Below the pieces are notes generated by a model that made no database searches, was not told the origin of the DNA, and saw nothing but the letters and a program-made list of their open reading frames with translations. This document shows, piece after piece, positions 46,136 to 57,961 of a stretch of 64,000 nucleotides of DNA (the first letter of the stretch is position 1; each line of letters opens with the position of its first letter). The position numbers were made by a program, and so were the translations under genes. Origin of the DNA: Hirsutella rhossiliensis (taxonomy: Eukaryota > Ascomycota > Sordariomycetes > Hypocreales > Ophiocordycipitaceae); contig NW_025408675.1 of assembly GCF_020360975.1 (NCBI RefSeq), forward strand, positions 1,364,001 to 1,428,000. The letters are read 5' to 3'.

Positions 46136-48008
46136 TATAAGGGCTTTTACCTTATATAGGCTTAGACTAGGGTCTAAGCTAAGTCTATATATAAGCGGCC
46201 TCCGCGCCTATATAGGCTAGGCTTATACTTCTCTTCCTTTTCCCCTTTATAGATTATTAACCTTCTTTTAACGGACCGTACCTAAGCCTATACCTCTACC
46301 TACTCTATAATAGTATAATCTACCCTTTATTTTACCCTCTTTATATCCCTATATATAGAATAGCTATTTTTAGCTGCCTTTAAAGCTAACGTTTAATTAC
46401 CTAGTCTAGTTAAACCGCCCGCGCTAGTATATATATATATAAAATATCTATACTCCTATAGTTATAAAATTAAAGCGAACGTAATACTTAGTTTACCTAG
46501 GTAATTAAGAGCCTCTTATAATAGTAGGGCTCCGCACGACTAAGAGCGGTACTACTATACCTTAGTAAGTTCGACGGCTCCTTTATAGAGCTCGAGCTAT
46601 AGCTACTTTATATAAAAGCGAAGCTCTATATTAATAGCGCCGTAATAAGGGATATCCGCGCTTAATTTAACTATCTTTACGCGAGCCTATCCCTACGCCT
46701 ATAAAAGTATCTCTTACCGTTTACGCGTACTAGTATAAATAGACTAGCTAACCTCCTCGCGAAGCTCTATACTAATTACGGCGAACTTAACGTAGCTAAG
46801 TCGGTAGGCTAAGAGCTTATAACGCTCTATTAAAAGCGGAGTAAAGCTATTCCGGCCTACCTTATATAGTTTAAAGAGGTGCTTTATTAAGTAAATATAT
46901 ATAGCTAGCCTAACGTAGTAAAGTATAATTACCTTATTATAAGCTTAAATTTAGATTAGCGTACTCGTTTAAGTAAAAGGTCTATACTACTAGATATATA
47001 TACCGATCTCGTCCGCCTTCTTCGCGAGCTTAATAGTAATAAGTTTCTTTTTTTATCTTCTTCTATAATATAAGAAGAGGATAACGCTAGTAATACTATA
47101 GATATCTCTATCTCTACCTCGAGGACCGAGGATAGAAAGAGGTAGCGATAGGAGGGTCGCTATATAGGCTATAGTAGTAAATCCTACTAGTTTTTAAAGT
47201 GCCCGCGCCGGGAGGCGTAGGTAAACGCACTCTAAGTAGTAAAGGGGCATACGCGCTAAGATAGAAAGGAGGTTAGGTTTAACGATAGCGACTCTAGCGA
47301 TAAGTAATCTTAGTAACGCCTCTATAGGCTTCGTCGGCGTCCCCTCGCGTACGGTAGCAGCTACTATACGGACGGGACGTATACCTATAGCGACCGAAAG
47401 GGCGGCTAAGATATAGGAAGGCCGCTAATATAATATAACTATAGCGAAAGGGAGTGCCTATATAGCCCTATACGGGAAGGAGCAGAGCCTTATATACCGG
47501 AGTACCGTCCCCTACGTTATAGTACTAGGAGCTACTACCGTATACTAATATAAGGGGGGCGAGATACTATAAGCTTACTAAAGCTAGCTATAGGCTATTT
47601 TATATACCTTTACTCCTTAGCTAGAAGTACTAAAGCCTAACTCCTAAGGCGTAGCCCCTATTAATAATATAGTCTATCTAAGAAGCTCGCTTAGGAGGGT
47701 ATTATATATTATTTGCTAAAAAGTTTTCCGCGACTAGGCGTACGTAGTCTACGCGAGGGTTCTATCCCCCTAAGCGCGGTATTAGGTATTATTTAAAAGC
47801 GCGCTTCTTTAAAAGCTAGGTAGGGGTATAATATAAGGGCTTTTGCCCTATATAGGCCTAGACTAGGGTCTAGGCTAAGTCTATATATAAGCAGCCTCCG
47901 CGCCTATATAGGCTAGGCCTATACTTTTCTTCCTTTTCCCCCTTATAGATTATTAACCTTCTTTTAACGGACTATACCTAAGCCTATGCCTCTACTTACT
48001 CCGTAATA
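46136..48008 (+). mobile_element. Non-autonomous LTR element C2 (1,873 bp)
   Basis: LTRs at 46136-46312 and 47832-48008 (177 bp each), flanked by a perfect CCTAG duplication (46131-46135, 48009-48013). B1 near 10470 is the empty site. Same size and layout as C1; differences are mostly RIP-type. It lies in the region between RT and protease of B2, in the opposite orientation. Confidence 0.88.
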
Positions 48009-49882
48009 CCTAGGACTTAAATAGCGGTAGGAGGTTATAAAAGCGCTCCGGTATCTACTACTATAGCTTAAAGGGCGACTTTAGCTTCTTTATCTAAAGG
48101 GCCTTATTAATATCTACTAAGCTAACTATATAGACTGCTATATTAACCGCTACCTAGCCTTACCCTTACTCTACCTATTATATAGTTCTTATAAAGATAA
48201 AGGTAAGGACTTCTTATACTAAGTATAAAGCTTATATACTTAGTCTTACGCTTATAAAACTATCGTTATAGCGGACCTACTATTATATAAGCTTAAACTA
48301 TAGCTTCTTTTAATATAAAACTAAGTATAACTTTATATATAATAACTAAGGTTTCTTAAAGAGTAAGGGAAACTCTAGTTAAGGGATTATATAGGCTACG
48401 ATAAGCTTATAATAACCGTTGACCTCTATAGCTAGCTATATAATACCCTTAATTACTATACCCTCTATTATACTTAAGGCGCCCTTTACTTACCTTAAGG
48501 CGATCTTTTCTACTAGTACTTATATCTCTTATATAAGCGCCTTATTAACTACGGCGTAGTACTAATAGCTATTATCTATAAAAGCGGTAATAAGTAAGGA
48601 GTTATTAATTATAACCTATATTAAAGTAAGCTCTTCTTCTATATAAGCGGATAATTCCTCCTTCTCTTTTATTAATACTAGTAATTAGGGCTCTAGAGCC
48701 TGTTTTTATTTTAGAGCTACTCTTTTTCCTTTAGGCCTAAGGGGGCGGAGTCCTCCTTATTATTTAAGGCGAGGAGCGGTTTTATCTTCGCTACTTAAAC
48801 CGCTATAGGCCGCTTAGCTAAATAGAAGAGGTATTTTAATATAAAGTATATAGATACTCTATAACGTAGGTAGCGGCCGTTAGCCTTCCTCTTCTTAATT
48901 TCCTCGCTTATTACTTACTTCGCCCGCTACTTAGGGTATAGGGCGGTATAAGGGGTAGTCGACGGCGTCTTCTTACCGCGTCTAGCCCGGTCTATATAGG
49001 TAGCCGATATTAAGGTATCCCTATTTATATCGATAGCTAGTTATTTATCTTATAGAGGGGTAGTAATCCTATCGCCGCTATATAACGTGCGCTTATAAAG
49101 CTTTTAAAAACAAGGCGTTTACTTATAGCCCTAAGCTACTTATATTTACCGGCTTATATACTTACTATAGTTAGTAGGTATAATTATAGGGATAAGTAGC
49201 TCTTATAAAGCTAGCGTAATCGAGTTTTATAGCTATATAAGCTTTACGCTATCTTCTTATACTATAGTCCCTACTACTTATAAGAGCGTCTCTTTAAAAT
49301 TAAGAAGGAATTCGCTAAAGGTTTATCTATCTCTTTACTTAAGGGTCTATAGCCTATCTTATACTTTCTCCCGCTCCTATATATTATTAAATATATATAT
49401 AAGGTATTAGAAAAATTCTTATAGGTCGCGTCTACCCTTAAGGCCGCCCTTATCTTAGAATCTAAAGATCCGCTATATCTAAGCCTCTAGTAGCGTATAA
49501 AGGAGCAAATACTACGCTATATCGAGATAGCTATTTAGGCCCTATTTCTCGTTAGTTATAAACTTTATTTATAGCCGGCTAAGGAAGAAGTAAAAGGACT
49601 TTAGCTTACTATCTTAAGTCGGCTAAGGGAGCGGCTTCCGCGTCGGTAGTATCGCCGCTATAACTAGCGTTAAGGAAGTTATAAGGGTTAAAGCTAGTCT
49701 TATAGACAGCTCCCTTAGTATAGTAAGAACCTCGTCCTTCTCGCTAGCCGTCGCGCTTTTAATCGCTTCTAGGATAGCTATAATACTTCCTACTTATCTA
49801 AAGAAGGGTAAAGTACTTCCTTAAAAGGGAGGCGCCCTTTTTAAAGAGATATTTATTAGATCTATTAGTTAATAGCTTATAC

Positions 49883-50068
49883 TATTATAGAGTAGGTAAA
49901 GGTATATATATAGGTACTATTTATAGGATAATATTAATAAGCTATATAGAGCTCTCTTATACGCGGCTAGCCTATATATATATATATAGGATCTAGCCCT
50001 TTATATATAACTATATAGCTTAGGCCGTAGCCTAAGCTAATAACCTATAATAGTTAAAGACTCTTATA
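49883..50068 (-). repeat. B2 5' LTR
   Basis: 186 bp, matching the other family-B LTRs. Confidence 0.9.
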
Positions 50069-50073
50069 AATAC

Positions 50074-51110
50074 TAGCTAAAAGAAAGGGGGGAAACGCCC
50101 TTTATATAGTTAGCTAAAAAGGGGAAAGGGGATATATAAGCTAAATATTATATAGCTAGGTATATAACTTAGTAAACTATAGTAATATCCTTCCTTATTA
50201 TATTAAATTACCTCTTTATAAAGAAAAAAAAAACTACTTATAGTCTTATCTACTAGGCTATATATATAGCTAGGCTATATATATATAGCTAGGCCGTAGT
50301 AGCGGAGGTCGTTATATAAGACTAAGCTATAAGTAGTAAAGGTTATTAGGCTACTTAGTTAAGCTATAAGGATTATAGCTACTATTATTATACTTATAGC
50401 TACTAGGCCGCTAACGGTCGACTATATTAAGTATATAATATAGTTTAATAGATAAATAGTTAGTATAACTATTTAATAAATATAGGATTAACGGGATCGT
50501 AGAGTTCTAAGTAATCTAAGATTAACGAGATTACTATACTTTATATAATCTAATATTAGGGATTATAGCTAGGCTTATAATTTAAGGATAGCTTCTATAA
50601 GTATAAATAGCTACTTACTTTTACTCCTTTAAATAAATAGCTCGATAGCTTTTAATATTATAATTATTAAGATCTTTATTATAATCTTATCTTTAATTTT
50701 AATTACTTAATTACTTAGTTATAGTTTATAGTTTATAACCTTTAACTTATTACTAACGTAATATACTTATTATTACTTAAACTACGCCCTATTATATCTA
50801 TTAATATAAACCCCTTAATAGGTTTATCCCTTAGGAATAATACCTATCGTTATATATTAAAAGCTCTTACTTAGTATAATACCGCGTTACTTTAAGTAAT
50901 ATTATAACTATTAATATACCTATATAGTAAGCTAGATTAACTAACTTTAAAGCTATTATATTACTTTAGGATATAATACGCGAGATTATTACCCTTCGAT
51001 ATACGGTATAGTTATTAGAAGACATAGTTATTAAATATATATTATTTATAGCGTACTTATTAAAGCGCGCGTTTTACTTTTACCTATATAGCGTAATAGT
51101 CTTTATAATA
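50074..51110 (-). repeat. RIPped sequence including a second copy of the 21.6-kb repeat
   Basis: About 50590-50870 reverse-complements about 21600-21860, including the segment reading INRYNRA. The left part (50074-50580) contains A-rich and TATATA-rich runs without recognised content. The last ~90 bp match about 38760-38845. Confidence 0.5.
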
Positions 51111-54100
51111 GTTATAAGCCTAGGAGGAATAGAATTCCTATACCTTCCGGCTACTATAAAAGGCACCTTTCTTATATCCCTCGTAGCTCCCTTTTACCCC
51201 TCTTATTAGAAAAGCCGATTTTTAACTAACTTTTCTACCCTTCCCTTATAATAATATCGAAAAATAACTCTACCGCCCTTATAGTCTATAGGACGATTCT
51301 TATAAAGCCCTAAGATTAGGATAAGTAAGTAAAGGAGCTATAGGCTCGTATAGATAAAACTATTTATAATTTAGTCTTCTTTAATAAGTAGGACCCTCTT
51401 AAGCCCTTTCTTTATCCTAGGGTAATAGAATTTATAGAGGGAGCTTCCCTTTTTTCTAAGCTAACCTCCGTATAATAAAGAGCTTTTTCTACTACCTTAG
51501 GTAATTATAAGAGTTACCGTAAGGAATACCTTTACGAGATAAAGCTACTAACTACTACTTATATAGTAATAACGGAATCCGTTAGTACTATAAAGCTAAT
51601 CTCTCTTTAAGAGGAAGAGACTCTTAGGTAGTAGCTTTTAAAGCTCGAGACCTTAATAGCTCTCTTAAGGGGCTATATAACTAACCGTATTAAGAAGACC
51701 TATATAGTATACCTAGGAGCCTTTTCTACTAAGAACTTACTAGCTTCTTTATAGCTAGCTAAGTAAGAAGAAATCCTCGAGAAAGCTAACTAATACTTCC
51801 TTATAAAAGCTCTTTCCGGCTAGTAGCTATAGGATATATCTCTACTAATAAAGCCTATTAGTAATAGTTACTTAACTATCTTTTAAGAGGGTAGCTAGGA
51901 ACTAAATAAAGAGGCTACTAAAGTATAATAGTAAGTAGTCTTATTCCTTTATAGCTAGTACTTAACCTAGATAGCTCGACCTACTACCCTTATAGCTACT
52001 ATAGCCCTTATTACTATAGTCCCCGCTACTACTACTACTACCCCTCTAGCTCCTCCTCCCTTAAGAGTATTAATACTATCTTTAACGGCTGCCCTAGGCC
52101 CGGCCCTAGCTCCGCCTCTTACTCTAGGCCCGGCCCTAGTCCTATTAGTTAGACCGGCCTAGCTAGTTCCCTAATAGACCTTTTAGTCTATTAGTCGAAA
52201 AATTAAGGAACTAGTTAAAATTGAACCTTATTAATATTAATAATAAGGAGTAAAGAGGGGAGGTTTTTAAGTAAACCTTCTAGATTAAGATAAAGATTCC
52301 TCGAAGAAGTAAAAGACTAAATAACGAAATAGCTACTTAGCTTATAAATCCCTAGGCTATTGTTTATTATAATATTAATAGGTCTTCGAGGAAAACCGAC
52401 CTAAAGGATTTAATACTTTAAAGAGGCTATAAGAAACGATATAATAGTCTCCTAAGTAGGACCCTTTATTATAAAAGAAAATAAACGAGATTCGGGTTAC
52501 TAAGAAATAGTAACTAATAATACCGCTGCCCTTATTTAAGCCGTAAATTTAAGGAAAAATCGTTAGTATAGTAAATCTAGCTTTTATCTTCCTTATAGAT
52601 TAATAAGGCTAAGACTAACTATTAGAGCCCTCTAATTATCCCCTATAAAAATTAGCTATCCTTAACTCCGGTACTTCCCTTAATATCTATAATATATTAT
52701 TACGATTCTAGTCCTTTAAGAAAGTATAGAGGGAATGCCTTATTACTAGGGAATTAACTATATAGATAGTAGGATATAAAAGGGTGAATTTTACGTTAAA
52801 ACTACCTAATAGGTCTATATAAATTCTTCGACGAAAAAGGGTAGCTTTTTACCTTTAATCTTTAATAAGCTTAATTTCCTTCCGCCTTTTTTAAAAGGAA
52901 GGAATCTTCTAGGATATAACGTTAAAGCTTATAAGGCTAGTCTAAAAGAATTAAACGATTAAGCTTATCGAGGAGAAACTCGGTTAATTTATTCTTAAAT
53001 TCTAACCTATCCTTAGGAAGAAACTACTTAAGAAGTTAGCTTTCCTTACTAAGAGGAATAGGTCTACTATAAAGGACCCTCTTTTAATAGCTTAAGGAGA
53101 CGGTCTTCTTTAGTATATATAACTTAGTTACCTAGGCCCCTTAGCTTTATATAAGCTAGGTAAATAATAAGGCATATAAATAAGGGGCCTAAAGACCGTC
53201 GAATATAAATACTATAGCTAAGGAAAGACTAAGAGACGAATTTTTAAATGAATCCCTTTACGGCCGGACTAGCTATATAAGGGAATTTAGGTCGACTAAA
53301 CTAACGTTTCTAGGGATTAAGAAAGCTTTATTAAGGTAATGTTTTTTATAGACGCTTTTTTAGGGATAGTTTTCCCTTATTTCTTACGGACCTACCTAAG
53401 TAAGTATAACTAGTTTACCTTCTAAGACTTCGTTAACTAAATAAAATCCTACTTTAGCTACGAGGTAAAAAAGATACGGTCTAATAAAGAGCTATTTATA
53501 AAGGATATCTTAAATTAGCTTTAAAAAAAGAGCATTTTACCCCTCCCGTTAAAACTAAATAATAAGCTTAGAACGGAGGGGTAGAAGATTAAGGGGTACT
53601 ATAATAGAAAGGGCCTATATAATAAGACTTACTATAAAGCTTCCCTATAACCTTTAGAGGGAAGTCGTTAAGACCGCCTATTACCTTTAGAACCGGACCC
53701 TTAAGGACCCTAAGGACCCTAGGGAACTAAACTATAGAATAAACTAGAAATCCCCCTTTAAGCTCTTTATAAAAAAGAGGGCTACGCTAGCTTACCTTTA
53801 TACCTATAGCTATAAGGCATACGCTATAACTACCGATATATAGCTAAAAAGGAAGAAGAAAAGAAAGCTTAATCTTAGAGCCTTTATTAGTTACCTTATT
53901 AGTTATAATTCTATAAATATCTTCTAGATCTAGATTCCTCTTTTATAAAAGGTTATTTTAACTAAGGATATAATTTTCGACGAATCTAGCGTCTTTAATA
54001 AAAAGAGGGATTAATAGCCCCTCTTACTTTTATAACGTTAGCTAATTTAAAAGATCTAAATCCCCCCTTCTTAATAGTTATAAAAAGAGGCCTTAGATAA

Positions 54101-54342
54101 GGAAATAGAGGAAGAAACTAATATTAAAGTAGTTAAGGATAACGCTAACTTTAAAGAAGAGAAAGCTACTAGATTAGATAATCTAGATAAAAAAGGAGAC
54201 TATAGGAAAGTAGTAGAGCTAGAATACGCTTACCTTCCTATACCTCCTCCTAAGTAAGAAGAAGATCTAAAAGTAGCTTTCTTTATTAGTTTTCCTATCT
54301 TAACCCTTAAAGGGGTAGGAAAGGTACCTCTCTTAAAGGATT
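51111..54342 (+). mobile_element. LTR-less 5' internal fragment of copia family A
   Basis: Collinear with the A1 interior (A1 read from 30212 leftwards to about 26265, minus D1), covering primer site, gag and integrase parts, RIPped more strongly than A1. It starts exactly at the first base inside the LTR (GTTATAAGCCTAGGAGG) yet no LTR precedes it, and it ends abruptly near 54342. The A1-type integrase reading (LERRGR-like) is found near 53570-53620 with changes. Confidence 0.75.
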
Positions 54343-57300
54343 ACCTATATAAAAGGCATTACTAAACTAGGTATATAACTAGGTTATAGCTAAATATAGT
54401 TTATTATCTTAATAAAGAAGAGAAGAAGAGCGGAAGCGTATCTATCTAGATCCCCCTTTTATAATATACCTATAAGCTTAAGGGCTTAGGGGTAAGAGCA
54501 GGGGTTCCTTTCTAGGGTCCCCCTTAGAATTCTAGCTTAGAGGGCTTTAGCCTATAATATTATCTCCTTCCTCTAGTAAATCGGGGTCTTTTCTTATTAG
54601 ATCGGCCTATTTTTACGCCCGCGTCCTCTCTAACGTTATCTCCTTAGCCGTGCTTTTAAATAAAATCTTCTAGCGTAACTATTTCTTCTAACTCCTCGCG
54701 AGGCTCCTAGTTTAGTTCCTTATAGCCTTTCTATTTTACTAGGACTATACGACGGGACCCTCTCCCTCGGCGCCTATTCTCTACCTAGAGCACCCTCTCG
54801 ACGGTAAACTCGCCTTCTATCTAATCGTTAGTACTACTTACTATTAGCGGGGGTTACTAGTTATCTTACTCTTAGGAGGGCAGGGGATCTATAGCGGCCC
54901 TCTTTAGTAAGTCTATATAAAAGCAGGGCTATACTCTAGAGGGTATATTAAGCTCTACTAAGTAAGAATCGATTACCCGGGTTACTTAGTATTTTACGTT
55001 AGACTACGAGAGCTTCTTTAATAGCTAGGGGGTCTCGATATTTTAGAGATTTAACTAGACCTTATCCCCTACCCGGTATTCCTCTAAGGCTTAACGCTTT
55101 TCGTTTACCGCGTCCTCTATAAGCTACTAGATAGAAGCTATTACCGCCTATATAAACTCCTAGGCTTTAGCTAGTCGCTTTATAAAGGCCTCGGCTCGCT
55201 TCTTTAGATCTAACCTTAAGGAGTTCTCTAATACTTATAGTACTAGCTCTATATAGTAGCCGTAGGTAAGAAAGAAAGGGCTATAACCTAGCTTTATATC
55301 CCTATTATTAATAGCTAGTATTATAGAGGGCAGTATTAAGGCCTACTTAAATTAAGTATATAAGATAAAATAGCGTAGGTAAGCTAAGACCTCTTAATTT
55401 ATTCGTTCTATACTACTATCGGTCTATAGGTGGAAGGTAGTAGACAGCCGCTACTTAATAGATAGTAGCTTATAGAGGTATCTCTAAAAGTCCCCTACCT
55501 AATTTAATCCCCTATCTAATATTATTACCTAAGGGAATCTATAGAAGTAGTAGTAGCATTAAATAAATCTCTTAGCGTAGTCCTTTGCCTTTATTATCGT
55601 TATTGCTTCTAACGTAGTGCTCTTTAGCAGCCGGTCTATAATAACTATTAAGAAGTATAGGTCCCCTTTATCTTTTACGGGCAGTTCCGTTATAAAGTTA
55701 ATTAAAAGCTTACTATAGAAGCGGTCGGGCACGGGTAAGGGCTTTAAGAGCCCCTTTTTCCTTTCCCTCTATACGTAGGAGCGGCTATATACATCGTAAT
55801 TTCGGTAGAAACGACGTACTATCTTCGCTATTCCGGGCTAAAAGAAGTTTCTATTAATAATTACGAGAGTACTATTACGGCCGGGGTATCCTATAATATA
55901 CGAGTTATAGATCTTTTAAATAAGGGCCGTTTATAAAGGCTCCTAGTTTAGAATCTATACGCGCCTTCGGAACCGTAGTATGCCCCGTTTATTAAAGTCG
56001 CACTCGCTAATAGAGGCCTTAAGGTTAAGGTTTAAAGGGAACGTTCTTTCCCTATCTTATAGCGCGCTATATATCTACTTCGTCGTATTATCCTCGGATA
56101 GCCTATAGTCCTAGAGTAGTTAGAGCTCGGGTTCGAAGAAGATCTAAGCACCTATAGGGATCCTAGTAAGAGTATTTCCTACCGGTATATTAATTAAATA
56201 GATAGCCCCTTATATCCTAGGGGGTATCCCTAACTACGAATCCTTAAAGAGTTAGAACTCCTTATATTATAAGCGCTTATCGTCTATACCCTTTAGGATA
56301 TCTTACTCCCTTCTTAAGAGGGCATCGGGTCGCTCGCAGCTCTTCCTAGCCCGAAATCGAAGCTTAAAGTTAAATTATAAGAGAGTCTAGGACTAGCGAA
56401 CCTATCTCTTTAATAGCCTCCTCTTCGTTATAAAGGGCTAGAGGTTCTTATAATTAAAAAGTACTAAAAAGAGCTTCTCTAGTCTAATTAGCATCCCTCG
56501 CTATTCCTTAAAGTAATATATAATAGCTAGGAGCTCCTTATTATATATCTCGTAGTTATACTCTACTAGTAAGAGCTTCTTCGAGAAGTATACTACTAAG
56601 CGTAACCTCCCTACGTCGTCTACTTAAGAGAGGCAGGCGCCTATAGCCTACCCCGAAAAGTTAGCCTCTATAACTATCTTACGAGAGTCTTCCTATATAG
56701 CTAGTATAGGCGCTATATAAAATCGGTCCTTTAGCTTATTAAACGCCTCTTATTAAGCCTTCCCCTAGTACTATTAGGCGCCTTTTTAGGTTAGCTTTAA
56801 AAGCGGCGCTACTAAGTCCTTAAAATTACTAATAAAGTCTTTATAGAAATTTATAAACCTAATAAAGCTACGAACCCCCTTTATATTCGTAGGGGGTTCC
56901 TATAATCTAATAGCTTCTACCTTTTCTAGGTCGACTTTAATTCCCTCCTTAAGAGTAATAATAAAGCTAAGGTATTTAACTTCTTTTACTATAAATTCGT
57001 ACTTCTTTAAGTCTAGCTTTAGCCCGGCTTTTTCTAGCCGGTCTATTACTAAGAGGACTTTTTCCTAATAGTCTACTAAGGATCTATCGGTATAGATTAG
57101 GATATCGTTAATATACGCGGAGTAGAACTAGTCTAGAAACTTATTAAGGGTGCCGTTAATATAACGCTAAAAGCTCGCTAGGGCTCTAGTAAGGCCTATA
57201 GGAGTAATAAGCTACTTAAAGGAGCTAAACCTAGTTCGAAAAGCAGTCTTTTATTCTTCCCTTTCTTTTATCTATAAGCGGTAAAAGGTAGCGCGCACGT

Positions 57301-57599
57301 TAACTTTTATAACCTATCTTACTTTTAAAATAGCCTATAGGGTTTCTTAGATAAGCGGGAGGGGGTAGCGATCTTTCTACGTTACCGAGTTAAGCGCACG
57401 GTAATCTATATAGAAACGTAGGCTACCGCTAAGCTTATAGGCGAATAAGACTAGGGCCCCCCCTAGGGAGCTACTAGCCTTAATCTACCCTTTATCTAGG
57501 AAGTCTATAAGGGTATAGCGGAGGACTAGGAGCTCCTCTCTTAATATACCGTAGAGGGGCCCTTAGGGGACTTCCTTATCCCGACCTTCTATATCCTTC
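54343..57599 (-). pseudogene. Ty3/gypsy chromovirus H, 3' part of pol (RT to chromodomain)
   Basis: Reverse-strand gypsy polyprotein relic. RT lies at about 57420-56850 and includes KTAFRTRFSSF, TPIGLTRALASF and YINDILIYTD (Y-x-D-D with an Asp-to-Asn change) near 57100-57125, then KEVKYLSFIITLKEGIKVD. RNase H follows near 56560, with integrase at about 55900-55380 (zinc-binding region, then a degraded D-x-G core). A chromodomain is at about 54830-54690 (EFTVERVLQVENRR). The element is interrupted by K between protease and RT, continues at 63245 and runs off the right edge. Confidence 0.85.
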
Positions 57600-57604
57600 T
57601 CTAG
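57600..57604. repeat. Target duplication of K (left)
   Basis: TCTAG, repeated at 63240-63244. Confidence 0.92.
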
Positions 57605-57863
57605 TGTCAGAACGGTGGTTCTGCGGCTCGGGCCTAATGAGGAAATAGGTGGGTATGTACGATGGATCAAGGCTTAATGCAGCAGCTTGTGTGCAGCTGC
57701 AAAAGAGGTTGTATTGATTGTGATGATTGTGTGTTCTTTTTTCTTCTTGAGGCCTCCAAGGAGGCCTCGTCCCTAAAGGGGAAATTGGCTGCCGGATTTG
57801 CCCGGTGTCTGCACGTGATGGTGCACGTGATCCGACATGTGTTTCTACCCGTCAGTTCCGACA
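57605..57863 (-). repeat. K 3' LTR (left)
   Basis: 259 bp. It contains two CACGTG E-boxes (57812-57817, 57824-57829) and a perfect 9-bp inverted repeat with a 2-nt spacer (57749-57768), all present at the same offsets in the other LTR. The 7-G polypurine tract lies just inside it (plus strand C7 at 57866-57872). Confidence 0.93.
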
Positions 57864-57961
57864 CACCCCCCCAGCCGAGCCCTCTTCCATGTGGAAGAGT
57901 GGGAGGCTGGCCCATGATCATGTTCTTGCTCCCTGACTCATGGAGGAATCCCCCCTGCAGT

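Larger units (their letters stand above)
40534..50068 (-). mobile_element. Ty3/gypsy element B2, RIPped, with nested C2 and D2
   Basis: Reverse-strand second copy of family B. LTRs of 186 bp lie at 40534-40719 (3') and 49883-50068 (5'), with AATAC duplicated at 40529-40533 and 50069-50073. Subtracting C2 (1,873+5) and D2 (697+5) leaves 6,955 bp, 68 bp less than B1. The pol relic is readable in the same order as in B1, for example the RT region around 45400-46130. The antisense GC-rich tract lies at about 41050-42180. The equal LTR length and perfect duplication make this a complete insertion. Confidence 0.9.
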
